Shown: one piece after another, positions 36,332 to 44,303 of the stretch
Numbering within the stretch: the stretch's first letter is position 1
Layout of the letters: each line of letters starts with the position of its first letter
The notes under the pieces: generated by a model
Told to the model about the DNA's origin: nothing
The model's input: the letters and a program-made list of their open reading frames with translations, nothing else
Database searches by the model: none
From: an uncultured Acidobacteriaceae bacterium
GTDB lineage: Bacteria > Acidobacteriota > Terriglobia > Terriglobales > Acidobacteriaceae
Reading direction: 5' to 3'
Length of the DNA stretch: 64,000 bases
Assembly (NCBI GenBank): GCA_903904755.1
Contig: CAIVDV010000009.1
Location: forward strand, 62,001 to 126,000
Position numbers and translations under genes: made by a program

Positions 36332-37630
36332 CTATTTCGGCGCGAGAATCCGGTATTCGCCACCAACATGCATCGTGCTCATCAGCCAGAGTAATCCGTC
36401 ATAGTAGCGCTGCCCACCCGTGGGAGCGGGAGTTGCCCAAAGCGCGCTGACAAACTCCCCCGCATGCGGGTTGGTAGCGGCCAGGCTGGCAACGGCATTG
36501 GTCCCGGTCAGCCCGGGGGAGCAGCTTGCTCCGGGCGCTCCGGGATGGCCGGCACTCAGCGACTTGCCCTCCAGCGTGTACCGGTCGGCACAGGCTTTGC
36601 CCTGAGCCGTAAAGAAACCCTGGATGCGATCGCTCAGCACTCGCTCGCTGGGCGATTTGCCCCACCAGGCCCAATCCACGCTCCAGTTGCTGGCGGTGCG
36701 CCACGCGTCGTACCCAAAGGCTCCCGTGGAGCCGAAGAGAGTCTTCGGCGTGCCATCAAAGTTCGCGTAGTCCGGGGCAAGACCGGTTTGCGGGTTGGTG
36801 GAGGCAACGAAGAACTTGCGGCTTACCTCAGCGGCGCGGGCCCAGAATTCGCGGTCTTCGGCTGGCCCCCAACGCGCCCACAACTCGTAGAAGGCGGGCA
36901 GGTGGTAGCTGGGGTCGGTAAAGTCGCCCCATTTTCCGGGGACGAAGCGAATCATGGCGTGGGTCTCGTCGGTCTCGGCCCCCTCAGTGCGAGGGCCAAA
37001 CTTCGTCGGCCCGGTCATCACCTCCCGATGGCGCATGGTGTGTAGCAACCGGTCGGCCATCGCTTTGTAATCGTAGATTCCGGTGCCGTTTCCCCAGCGA
37101 TTCCCCGCAAAGTACAGCGCCATCACGAAGTACTCTTCGCCGTCAGGAGCAGCCGTCTCGTCGTTGGGGCGACCATCCGTTCGCACCGACCAGGAGAAGT
37201 ACCCATGCGAAGGGTGATTGGGGTCAGAGATGTACATGTAGGTCATCGCCCAGTTCCACAGAGCGTCGAACTCGGCCTTGTGGTTGAGCTGAACACTCAC
37301 CATCATGCCGTACGACATACCTTCCGTACGGGCGTCGTAGTTGGCCCAGTCCGTGATGTAAGCCAGTGGCCCGTTGGCATTTTGCCCGGCGGGAAAGAAG
37401 ATGGCCTCGGTGTTCGGGTTGCCGTGGAAGAGTTGCTGGTAGCCGGCCTCGATGTGGTCGCGGACCTCGGCCTCGCTGTGCCCCTGTGCTGCGAAGAGGT
37501 TTTGGTATTTGCCGCTGGCATAGGCTCCGCCTCCGTCACCCTGCGCAGATGTTTGAGCGGCGACAATCCCCGCACAGGCCACCAACCCCACAGCGACAAC
37601 TCCCAACAAACCCCAAAACCTTCCGCGCAT
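36332..37630 (-). CDS. GH8 glycosidase, probable reducing-end xylose-releasing exo-oligoxylanase
   Basis: 432 residues from ATG 37630, preceded by GGGAGGG. A signal peptide ends near ACAGIVAAQ, giving a periplasmic or secreted enzyme. The family 8 (alpha/alpha)6 fold is indicated by NYDARTEGMSYGMM, with E103 as the likely proton donor, ATYM-type helix segments, GYFSWSVRTDG, and YHLPAFYELWARWG. The overall pattern (EGYQQLFHG-like start, SYGMM, DPNHPSHGYFSW) is that of Rex enzymes, which remove xylose from the reducing end of xylo-oligosaccharides, rather than of cellulose or chitosan enzymes. It is first gene of the operon with the GH115 gene. Confidence 0.9.
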   Translation of the reverse strand: MRGRFWGLLGVVAVGLVACAGIVAAQTSAQGDGGGAYASGKYQNLFAAQGHSEAEVRDHIEAGYQQLFHGNPNTEAIFFPAGQNANGPLAYITDWANYDARTEGMSYGMMVSVQLNHKAEFDALWNWAMTYMYISDPNHPSHGYFSWSVRTDGRPNDETAAPDGEEYFVMALYFAGNRWGNGTGIYDYKAMADRLLHTMRHREVMTGPTKFGPRTEGAETDETHAMIRFVPGKWGDFTDPSYHLPAFYELWARWGPAEDREFWARAAEVSRKFFVASTNPQTGLAPDYANFDGTPKTLFGSTGAFGYDAWRTASNWSVDWAWWGKSPSERVLSDRIQGFFTAQGKACADRYTLEGKSLSAGHPGAPGASCSPGLTGTNAVASLAATNPHAGEFVSALWATPAPTGGQRYYDGLLWLMSTMHVGGEYRILAPK

Positions 37631-37674
37631 TGAACCCTCCCAGTCGCAATACAACAGCCACAAATGGCCACCCC

Positions 37675-37703
37675 TTTATAGCGAGTAAAGCGATTCAATG
37701 CAA
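37675..37703 (-). promoter_or_regulatory. Promoter candidate for the GH8-GH115 operon
   Basis: On the minus strand TTGCAT (37703-37698) and TATAAA (37680-37675) are 17 bases apart. The -10 lies 45 bases before the ATG at 37630. Confidence 0.45.
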
Positions 37704-37738
37704 GCAATCCGGCAGCCTGCGAACGCCCGGAGAACCGC

Positions 37739-37768
37739 TTCAAACCCGCTGTGGCGCAAGAGTACAAT
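37739..37768 (+). promoter_or_regulatory. Promoter candidate for uxaA-uxuA
   Basis: TTCAAA (37739-37744) and TACAAT (37763-37768) are 18 bases apart. A start near 37775 would leave a 42-base leader before TTG 37817, and argues against any translation start further upstream. The two divergent promoters lie within 100 bases of each other, so a shared regulator is possible. Confidence 0.45.
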
Positions 37769-37816
37769 CCAAAAGAGCCGGCCGCTTCCCTTTTCGCTGG
37801 TGATGAGGATTCCAGA

Positions 37817-39448
37817 TTGAGCCCACAGATTTCCACCCCCGCGCGCACCATGCGCCTTGATCCTCGCGACAACGTCATGGTTGCCCTCACGGACTTGCCC
37901 GAAGGCGAGCTGATTGCCCACGACGCAGGCAGCTTTGCGCTGGTTGAGCCGATTGCTGCGAAGCACAAGTTTTCCCTCACGCCGCTTGCGCCCGGCGACG
38001 AAGTGACCATGTATGGGGTTCTGGTGGGGCGCGCCAGGTTGGCCATCCCGCAGGGCGGGCTGATTTCAACAGACAACCTCGCCCACGATGCCTCTCCCTT
38101 CGCCCGTCGCGCAACCAGCTTCCAGTGGACCGCCCCTGATGTGTCGGCCTGGAAAGGCCGTACATGGCTCGGCTATCACCGCCCCGGCGGTCAGGTGGGC
38201 ACCCGCAACTACTGGCTGGTCATTCCGCTGGTCTTCTGCGAAAACCGCAACGTGGATGCGCTGCGGGAAGCCTTTGAGGAGGAACTGGGCTATCCGCGGC
38301 CTCGCCGGTATCGAAACCAGGTCCGCGCGCTGGTGCAGGGGCACACCGCCGGGGCTGATCAAACACCAGCGGCGCGGCGGGTCTTCCAGAACCTCGACGG
38401 AATCCGCTTCCTCACCCATACGCTGGGCTGCGGGGGAACCCGCCAGGACGCGCAGGCGCTCTGCGGCCTGCTGGCAGGGTACATTCACCATCCCAATGTA
38501 GCCGGGGCCACGGTACTCAGCCTGGGCTGCCAGCATGCCCAGCCGGAGATGCTGCTGGAAGAGCTGGAAAAACGCGGGGAACGGGCAGGCAAACCGGTGC
38601 TGGTGTATTCGCAGCAGGCCATTGGGAAGGAAACCGACCTGCTGGACCGCGCCATCGCCGAAACCTTCGCCGCCCTCGTCCAGGCCAACGAGGTCCGCCG
38701 CGAGCCCGCCGGCCTCGACAAGCTCGTCGTCGGCCTCAAGTGCGGCGGCTCCGATGGCTTCTCCGGCCTCAGCGCAAATCCCGCCATTGGCCACGTCAGC
38801 GACCTGCTGGGCGCGCTGGGCGGCCGCACGCTGCTATCGGAGTTTCCCGAGCTCTGCGGCGTCGAGCAGAGCCTGATCGACCGCTGCCAGAGCGACGAAG
38901 CCGCCGACCGGTTCATCGAGCTGATGACCAGCTACAACGCCCGCGCCAAAGCAGTGAACTCGGGCTTTGAGATGAATCCCTCGCCGGGGAATATCCGCGA
39001 CGGGCTGATTACCGATGCCATCAAGTCTGCCGGGGCGGCGCGCAAGGGCGGCACAGGGCCGGTTGCCGATGTGCTGGACTACCCGGAGTACGTCCGCCGA
39101 AACGGACTCACGCTGCTCTGCACCCCTGGAAACGATGTGGAGTGCGTAACCGCCCAGACCGGCTCCGGCGCAAACCTCGTGCTCTTCACCACCGGACTCG
39201 GCACCCCCACCGGCAACCCCATCACCCCCGTCGTCAAGCTGGCCACCAACACCGCGCTCGCCGAGCGCATGCCCGACATCATCGACATCGACACCGGCCC
39301 GGTCATCCGCGGCGAAGCAACCATCGAAACCATGGGCGAAGCCATCCTCGAGCAGATGATTGCCATCGCCAGCGGGGAAAGACTGGTCTGCGCGGAGCAG
39401 TTGCGGCAGGAAGATTTCATCCCCTGGAAACGGGGCGTTTCCCTGTAG
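37817..39448 (+). CDS. uxaA: UxaA family hydrolyase (altronate dehydratase type)
   Basis: 543 residues from TTG 37817, with GAGGA seven bases upstream; ATG 37850 (MRLDPRDNVMVAL) is an alternative. It has an N-terminal SAF domain (about 12-95) and a C-terminal UxaA/GarD domain with PGGQVGTRNYW, CGGTRQDAQ, LGCQHAQPE, GLKCGGSDGFSGLSANPAIG and the terminal FIPWKRGVSL. The enzyme dehydrates D-altronate to 2-keto-3-deoxygluconate with iron or manganese; close relatives act on galactarate. Altronate arises from galacturonate, so this gene broadens the cluster beyond glucuronate. uxuA follows 51 bases later. Confidence 0.93.
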   Translation: MSPQISTPARTMRLDPRDNVMVALTDLPEGELIAHDAGSFALVEPIAAKHKFSLTPLAPGDEVTMYGVLVGRARLAIPQGGLISTDNLAHDASPFARRATSFQWTAPDVSAWKGRTWLGYHRPGGQVGTRNYWLVIPLVFCENRNVDALREAFEEELGYPRPRRYRNQVRALVQGHTAGADQTPAARRVFQNLDGIRFLTHTLGCGGTRQDAQALCGLLAGYIHHPNVAGATVLSLGCQHAQPEMLLEELEKRGERAGKPVLVYSQQAIGKETDLLDRAIAETFAALVQANEVRREPAGLDKLVVGLKCGGSDGFSGLSANPAIGHVSDLLGALGGRTLLSEFPELCGVEQSLIDRCQSDEAADRFIELMTSYNARAKAVNSGFEMNPSPGNIRDGLITDAIKSAGAARKGGTGPVADVLDYPEYVRRNGLTLLCTPGNDVECVTAQTGSGANLVLFTTGLGTPTGNPITPVVKLATNTALAERMPDIIDIDTGPVIRGEATIETMGEAILEQMIAIASGERLVCAEQLRQEDFIPWKRGVSL

Positions 39449-39474
39449 TTTTGCAACGTGGGGTTTCCCTCTAG
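39425..39474 (+). repeat. Imperfect duplication of the 3' end of uxaA
   Basis: The last codons of uxaA (encoding W-K-R-G-V-S-L-stop, to 39448) are followed 26 bases later by a second stretch (39457-39474) that also reads R-G-V-S-L-stop in another frame relative to uxaA. The two 24-base segments agree at 19 positions. The copy has no reading frame upstream. Confidence 0.45.
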
Positions 39475-39499
39475 GCAACAGGAAAGCAGGAGGCAGATT

Positions 39500-40687
39500 G
39501 TGCAGCAGACATGGCGATGGTTCGGCCCTGCGGATCCGGTGACGCTGGCAGATGCCCGCCAGGCCGGCGCAGAAGGGATCGTTTCGGCGCTGCACCAGTT
39601 CCCGTCCGGCGAAGTGTGGCCAGTGGAAGCCATCCGCGCGCGGCAGGCGGAAATTGCCGCGGCCGGCCTCCCCTGGTCAGTGGTGGAAAGCGTCAACGTC
39701 AGCGAGGCAATCAAGACCAACGGGCCGCTGTGCCCGGCGCACACCGTCGCCTGCATTGAGACGCTGGCCAACCTCGCCGCCTGCGGGCTCAAGACGGTTT
39801 GCTACAACTTCATGCCGGTGCTGGATTGGCTGCGCACAGACCTTGCGTATCCCATGCCCGATGGCTCCCTGTCGATGCGCTTCCACGAGCCGACTCTGGC
39901 GGCCTTCGACCTCTTTGTGCTGAAGCGGCCGGGCGCCCAAGCCGACTGGACGGAAGACGAGCAGCGGCAGGCGCGAGCGATTTTTGATGCAATGAGCCCC
40001 ACAGAGCTGGACCGCCTGACGGGCATTGTGCTCGCCGGACTGCCCGGGACGCAGGGGCGCTATTCGCTGGAGTATGTGCGCGGCGAGATTGCCCGCTACC
40101 AGGAGCTGGGTGAGGCTGGCCTGCGCGCAAACTACCGCCAGTTTCTGCGGGCCGTTTCCCCCGCTGCCGAAGAGCTGGGGATCCGGCTCTGCGTCCATCC
40201 CGATGACCCGCCGCGCAGCTACCTGGGCCTGCCGCGGATTGTATCGACGGAAGCGGACCTGGCCTGGGTGCTGGACCAGTCGCCGGAGTACGCGAATGGA
40301 ATTACCTTCTGCTCAGGCTCCCTTGGCGTGCGCGCGGACAACCGCCTGGTCGCCATGGCGGAGCGATTTGCGCCGCGCACGCACTTTGTCCACCTGCGCG
40401 CGACCCGGCGGGAGGGCACTGCGGCAGCAGCCGCGCGCAGCTTCCATGAGGCACCGCACCTGGCCGGAGACGTGGACATTGTCGGGCTGATGCGGGTCTT
40501 TGTGGCCGAGAAGCGGCGGCGGCAATTGACCGAGGAACCCGCGAATATCCCCTTCCGGCCCGACCACGGGAACCGTATGCTGACCGACCTGGGCCGCGAA
40601 AACGTGCCCGGCTACCCCGCCGTGGGGCGCCTGAAGGGGCTGGCAGAGCTGCGCGGCGTGCTCGCGGCTGTGGAAGCACTGGTGTAG
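39500..40687 (+). CDS. uxuA: Mannonate dehydratase UxuA
   Basis: 395 residues from GTG 39500, with CAGGAGG six bases upstream. The enzyme dehydrates D-mannonate to 2-keto-3-deoxygluconate in glucuronate catabolism. The TIM-barrel of the xylose-isomerase-like superfamily shows QTWRWFGPADPVTL at the start, SALHQFPSGEVW, VESVNVSEAIKT, VCYNFMPVLDWLRTDL, the metal-site segment LCVHPDDPP, GITFCSGSLGVRADN, FVHLRATRRE and RPDHGNRML. Standard length. It receives mannonate derived from the glucuronate that the GH115 enzyme releases; uxaC and uxuB are not in the window. Confidence 0.96.
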   Translation: MQQTWRWFGPADPVTLADARQAGAEGIVSALHQFPSGEVWPVEAIRARQAEIAAAGLPWSVVESVNVSEAIKTNGPLCPAHTVACIETLANLAACGLKTVCYNFMPVLDWLRTDLAYPMPDGSLSMRFHEPTLAAFDLFVLKRPGAQADWTEDEQRQARAIFDAMSPTELDRLTGIVLAGLPGTQGRYSLEYVRGEIARYQELGEAGLRANYRQFLRAVSPAAEELGIRLCVHPDDPPRSYLGLPRIVSTEADLAWVLDQSPEYANGITFCSGSLGVRADNRLVAMAERFAPRTHFVHLRATRREGTAAAAARSFHEAPHLAGDVDIVGLMRVFVAEKRRRQLTEEPANIPFRPDHGNRMLTDLGRENVPGYPAVGRLKGLAELRGVLAAVEALV

Positions 40688-40748
40688 ACGAGCGAATCGC
40701 CATGGAAAACACAGTGTGAAAGAATAGAAACTGTACTTTTCTGGACAG

Positions 40749-41717
40749 ATGAAGACACTCGAACCCGGCGAACTCCTGGACAATTTCCGCATTGAGAAGA
40801 TGGTGTCGCACAGCGGCATGGCCACCATCTACCGTGCCACCGACACGCGTGACAACACAGTTGTCGCCATCAAGGTGCCGCACCCGCAGATGGAAGCCGA
40901 TCCGGTCCTCGCAGACCGCTTCAATCGCGAACAGGAAATTGGCCTCACGACGGACCATCCGAGCGTGCTGAAGATGCTGCCGTCCGACGACCACTCGGCC
41001 CTCTACATGGTCATGGAGTGGGTGGAAGGCGACCTGCTCCGAAACATCATGACCGAGCAGAAGCAGTTGCCCATTGAGCAGGCCGTGGCCATCACCAGCC
41101 AGGTTTGCGATGCGCTGGAGTACCTGCACAAGCACGGCATCATCCATCGCGACCTGAAGCCGGAAAACATCATGATCGACAGCCACGACAACATCAAACT
41201 GATCGACTTCGGCATCGCCATGAAAGAAAACGCCCGCCGCCTCACCTTTACCAGCATGTCGCAGACGCTGGGCACGCCTGACTACATCTCTCCGGAGCAG
41301 GTGCAGGGCAAGCGCGGCGATGCCCGCAGCGATATCTACTCGCTCGGCGTGATTCTCTACGAAATGCTGGTGGGCTCCGTACCCTTTTCCGGCGCAAACC
41401 CCTTCACGGTGATGAACGCCCGCGTCATAGCTGACGCGCCCTCAGCCCGCAAGCAGCGCAAGGAGATTACGCCCGCGCTGCAGGAGATTCTCTATCGCGC
41501 CCTCGAACGCGACCCGCACCACCGCTACTCCACCGCGCACGAGTTCCAGTGGGACCTCGAGCACCAGGAACAGGTCGGCGTGGAAGAAGGCCGCGAGCGC
41601 AACTCGCCCCGTCTGCGCAAGGTGGGCCTCAACAAGAAAACACTGCTGTATGTCGCTGTGATCGCGGTACCGGTGGCGCTCTTTGGCCTGATGCTGCTTC
41701 TCGCGCGAGGGCACTGA
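40749..41717 (+). CDS. Membrane-anchored Ser/Thr protein kinase (PknB type)
   Basis: 322 residues. The kinase domain (about 12-270) has K42 (VVAIKVPH), catalytic loop H133-R-D135-LKPEN, D153-F-G and SPEQVQGKRGDARSDIYSLG. The glycine-rich loop is unusual: MVSHSGMATIYRA keeps one glycine where PknB-type kinases have LGxGGMG, though nucleotide binding is still expected. A basic linker (about 270-297) leads to one C-terminal membrane helix near residues 300-319 and a short RGH tail, so there is no extracellular sensor domain. It is monocistronic, with a terminator 12 bases after the stop. Confidence 0.93.
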   Translation: MKTLEPGELLDNFRIEKMVSHSGMATIYRATDTRDNTVVAIKVPHPQMEADPVLADRFNREQEIGLTTDHPSVLKMLPSDDHSALYMVMEWVEGDLLRNIMTEQKQLPIEQAVAITSQVCDALEYLHKHGIIHRDLKPENIMIDSHDNIKLIDFGIAMKENARRLTFTSMSQTLGTPDYISPEQVQGKRGDARSDIYSLGVILYEMLVGSVPFSGANPFTVMNARVIADAPSARKQRKEITPALQEILYRALERDPHHRYSTAHEFQWDLEHQEQVGVEEGRERNSPRLRKVGLNKKTLLYVAVIAVPVALFGLMLLLARGH

Positions 41718-41728
41718 GCAAAGCAGCA

Positions 41729-41764
41729 ACGGCCCGCTCGATTGCTCAGGCGGGCCGTCTTGTT
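41729..41764 (+). terminator. Intrinsic terminator after the kinase gene
   Basis: Nine-base-pair stem ACGGCCCGC (41729-41737) and GCGGGCCGT (41750-41758), then CTTGTTT. It also lies at the end of the convergent ammonium transporter gene. Confidence 0.8.
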
Positions 41765-41778
41765 TGGTATGAACTCGC

Positions 41779-43071
41779 CTACCGGTGGAACTCGTCCCGG
41801 TGAATCACAAACTCCGGATACGCACTCCCGCCCAGCTCGGCCAAATCCATTCCCATGCGTTCGCCTTCGCTGTCGGTGCGGAAGCGGATCACCTTGTTCA
41901 GCCCCAGGAAAACCACGTACAGCAGCGGGAACAGCAGGCCAAGCAGCACCACAACACCAACCAGTTGCGCCAGAATCTGCGCGCCGCGGTCTGCCGTGGG
42001 AGCCAGGCGGGCGAAGAATCCCGTTGCCAGCAGGCCCCAGATGCCGGCGACTCCGTGAACCGCAATGGCACCCGATGGGTCATCGATGGAGAGGCCGAGT
42101 TCCAGCAGTTCAACCAGCAGCGGCGTAATCACGCCCGCCACGCAGCCAATGAAGATGGCCGCGCCGGGGCCGACCAGCGCAGCCGTTGCGCTGGAGGTGA
42201 CCAGGCCGGCAATCCACCCGTTGGCGCACAGGCTCGCGTCGGGCTTGCCAAAGCGGGCGCGGGTGATGAAGAAGGTGGCCAGCACTGCGGCAGAAGCCGC
42301 CAGGACCGTATTGACCGCCGCACCCACGGCAACTGGCAAGGCGGCTCCGGGGGCCAGCAGTGCGGCGGCAGAGTTGATGCCCAGCCAGCCCACCAGCGCC
42401 AGGCCGCAGCCCAGCAAAACATAGACCGACTGATGCCCTGGAATGGCTGTCGAAACACCCTGTTTGGGGAACTTGCCCTTGCGCGGGCCCGCAACCCATA
42501 TAACCACCAGCGCGGTCACGCCACCCAGCACATGCGTTGCGGCAGCATTCGAGGAGTCGGCGAAACCCTGCGAGAGGCCGAAGTTGGTGCCCAACTGAGC
42601 CAGCCAGCCAGACCCGGTCCAGTGTGCGATCAGCGGGAAGACAAGGCCGGCACCGAAGACAGTGGCCGCCATGGCCGCTACAGTGCGCCAGCGATCACTG
42701 CCGGAGCCCCACGGGATGAGCGCCAGAATAGCCACCGACCAGAGCTGCAGCAGGGTAATCAGCGGTGCCCGGCCGAGCGCATTCAGGCCGTAGGAAATGG
42801 AAAATACCGGCCCATGGCCGATGACATCCCACGACTGGCCCCCCAGGGAAATGTGCCCGCCCGGACCGCCGGCAAGGCTGGCGCCAAACGCGACAAAGGC
42901 CAGCACCGCAACCGCAACCAGCAGCAGACTGCCCAGCAGCGACTGCGCGGCAGAGCGCGAGCGCCCCAGGCCGGTGTTCATCAGGGCCAGACCAAAAACG
43001 GCAAGAGGCGCAAGAAGCAGCAACGCGAAGACGAGAATCCAGGTTGACTCACTCAAGGCGACAGGGGTCAT
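41779..43071 (-). CDS. amt: Ammonium transporter (Amt/Rh family)
   Basis: 430 residues from ATG 43071, about eleven membrane helices. The twin pore histidines are conserved, H180 (AAATHVLGG) and H339 (IAVHGVAGIWG). The aspartate eight residues before the first histidine, equivalent to D160 of AmtB, is present (D172), but the usual DFAGGxxVH block reads DSSNAAATH. The cytoplasmic tail GMDLAELGGSAYPEF matches the regulatory tail of AmtB that responds to GlnK. No glnK/glnB gene is adjacent. Instead the start overlaps the stop of a 60-residue membrane protein gene. Function as an ammonium channel is likely, with an altered vestibule. Confidence 0.9.
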   Translation of the reverse strand: MTPVALSESTWILVFALLLLAPLAVFGLALMNTGLGRSRSAAQSLLGSLLLVAVAVLAFVAFGASLAGGPGGHISLGGQSWDVIGHGPVFSISYGLNALGRAPLITLLQLWSVAILALIPWGSGSDRWRTVAAMAATVFGAGLVFPLIAHWTGSGWLAQLGTNFGLSQGFADSSNAAATHVLGGVTALVVIWVAGPRKGKFPKQGVSTAIPGHQSVYVLLGCGLALVGWLGINSAAALLAPGAALPVAVGAAVNTVLAASAAVLATFFITRARFGKPDASLCANGWIAGLVTSSATAALVGPGAAIFIGCVAGVITPLLVELLELGLSIDDPSGAIAVHGVAGIWGLLATGFFARLAPTADRGAQILAQLVGVVVLLGLLFPLLYVVFLGLNKVIRFRTDSEGERMGMDLAELGGSAYPEFVIHRDEFHR

Positions 43072-43250
43072 CGGCTGATCTCCAGGGCTTCTGCCATGTG
43101 GCTGCGCACGGCAAGCGTCAGCCCCGTGCCTTCCAGCGCCAGCGCGCAAATCACAAAGGCAAAGCGCGCTCCCAAAGCGGGCAGCAGCACCAGGGCCGCC
43201 ACCGCAAGAAAGAAGCCGGCAAACAAAAGAAAGAACCCGGCAAACTTCAT
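43068..43250 (-). CDS. Small two-helix membrane protein coupled to amt
   Basis: 60 residues from ATG 43250, with GGAAG just upstream. It begins MKFAGFFLLFAGFFLAVAAL and contains a second hydrophobic stretch (RFAFVICALALEGTGLTLAV), so two membrane helices with short tails. It has no family I recognise. Its TGA overlaps the ATG of amt, giving strict translational coupling, so a role with the transporter is plausible. An in-frame upstream extension to 43361 exists but has no better initiation signal. Confidence 0.65.
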   Translation of the reverse strand: MKFAGFFLLFAGFFLAVAALVLLPALGARFAFVICALALEGTGLTLAVRSHMAEALEISR

Positions 43251-43409
43251 CGTCTTCCACTCCTCGAAGATCAGGCTCAGGGGCAAAATACTCAAAAGGC
43301 AGACCATCGCCACATCAGCAACGGACCTGCATACGAGGCAACTGATCCCGGCGTGGTCCACGCCAACCCGTTCCTCATGGAAACATCATGCCTTGACTGC
43401 TAGTTATGG

Positions 43410-43490
43410 ACGTGACTCAGGCCGAAACCAGAGTGGTTCCAACGCGAATCACAAAGGGGCGGTTCTGAGATGAATTTTACGTGACTCACG
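43410..43490. repeat. Repeated ACGTGACTCA motif, possible operator
   Basis: ACGTGACTCA occurs exactly at 43410-43419 and again at 43479-43488, 69 bases apart. The second copy extends to the odd palindrome CGTGA-C-TCACG (43480-43490). Both sit between the divergent amt-side and small-membrane-protein genes, where a regulator could bind. Confidence 0.4.
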
Positions 43491-43565
43491 CGCCGACAAC
43501 AATTCCAGGCGTTCAAACTCCGGGACAGCTTCCCCGCTCCCCGATTATCCCAGAGGAGAACATCG

Positions 43566-43925
43566 TTGGGTTTGCTCGACAAAATCGTCTCTATGCCCGC
43601 CGGGGCCTTCCTGATTCTCGCCTTTGCCGCGCTGCTGGAGGCGCTGGGCGACTCCTGTTTCCAGACCGCCTTCTACCGCTCGTCCGGTTTGGCACGGGTT
43701 CTGTGGATCGCACTCGGTGCGGTTGTCTTGGCCAGCTACGGCTGCGTCGTCAACATTCCACCGTGGGATTTCGGCAAGCTGCTCGGTGCCTACGTGGTGC
43801 TGTTCTTCATCACGGCACAGGTCCTGAACAAGGTCCGGTTCCACCAGTCGCCCACTGCCCCGGTCTATGTGGGTGGATCCCTGATCGTCGCCGGCGGGCT
43901 GGTCATCGCATTCTGGAAAAATTGA
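43566..43925 (+). CDS. YnfA/SMR-like four-helix membrane protein
   Basis: 119 residues from TTG 43566, with AGAGGAGA seven bases upstream. Four hydrophobic helices fill nearly the whole length. The first helix has a membrane-embedded glutamate (LILAFAALLEALGDSCFQTA), as in the small multidrug resistance superfamily. The pattern GKLLGAYVVLFFITAQVL in helix three and a final TAPVYVGGSLIVAGGLVIAF resemble YnfA-type proteins. Such proteins act as dimers exporting small cations, but similarity here is by pattern only. A terminator with a GAAA tetraloop follows, so the gene stands alone. Confidence 0.75.
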   Translation: MGLLDKIVSMPAGAFLILAFAALLEALGDSCFQTAFYRSSGLARVLWIALGAVVLASYGCVVNIPPWDFGKLLGAYVVLFFITAQVLNKVRFHQSPTAPVYVGGSLIVAGGLVIAFWKN

Positions 43926-43944
43926 TCTCCCTTGACTCCTTCAC

Positions 43945-43979
43945 AGGGTCGAAGAGGAAACTCTTCGGCCCTCCTTTTT
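43945..43979 (+). terminator. Intrinsic terminator with GAAA tetraloop
   Basis: Twelve-base-pair stem AGGGTCGAAGAG (43945-43956) and CTCTTCGGCCCT (43961-43972) with a single G-U pair, GAAA loop, then CCTTTTTG. Confidence 0.88.
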
Positions 43980-44099
43980 GCGCGGGAGAATTTGGAATAT
44001 ATTGCCCTGGCGGTACAAATCATGGGCAATTTCCCCCAATCGTCAATACAAAGCACCGTCCGGCTGATTAGAATTGGCGACGTAGCTGCATAAGCTATC

Positions 44100-44303
44100 C
44101 GCGCGCCTGTGGCAATCTGCCCTGCACCGCGGGTCACTCGTCCGGCAGGGCAAAGTTACGCAGTTGCCGGCATCTGGCGTCACCAGGCTTCCCAAAGAGG
44201 GGCCGGGACACTCCTCAACCAGATGAAGTGCTCCGCATGGGTCACGATTCCATAGTCCACCAGACGGGAAACCGCCTGTGCGCAGGACCACGGAAGGACC
44301 GCC
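44100..44303 (+). other. Long leader region before the GH31 gene with two competing hairpins
   Basis: No gene occupies 43926-44303. After the terminator at 43979 the stretch holds two mutually exclusive stems: TGCCCTGC (44118-44125) with GCAGGGCA (44145-44152), and CCGGCA (44142-44147) with TGCCGG (44165-44170). They share 44145-44147. I do not recognise a known riboswitch class, and chance pairing in GC-rich DNA is possible. Confidence 0.3.

Noticed and set aside
33400-36450. Plus-strand open frame of about 1016 codons opposite the GH115 gene
   Set aside because: It is rich in Arg, His, Pro and Gln with no recognisable domain, and lies antisense to a gene with clear family 115 motifs. Codon bias of the real gene on the other strand keeps this frame open.
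44140-44300. Possible c-di-GMP (GEMM-I) riboswitch before the GH31 gene
   Set aside because: A GGGCAAA-like string is present, but the conserved GGACGCAAAGCC segment and the receptor-tetraloop arrangement are not, so only unclassified hairpins are reported.
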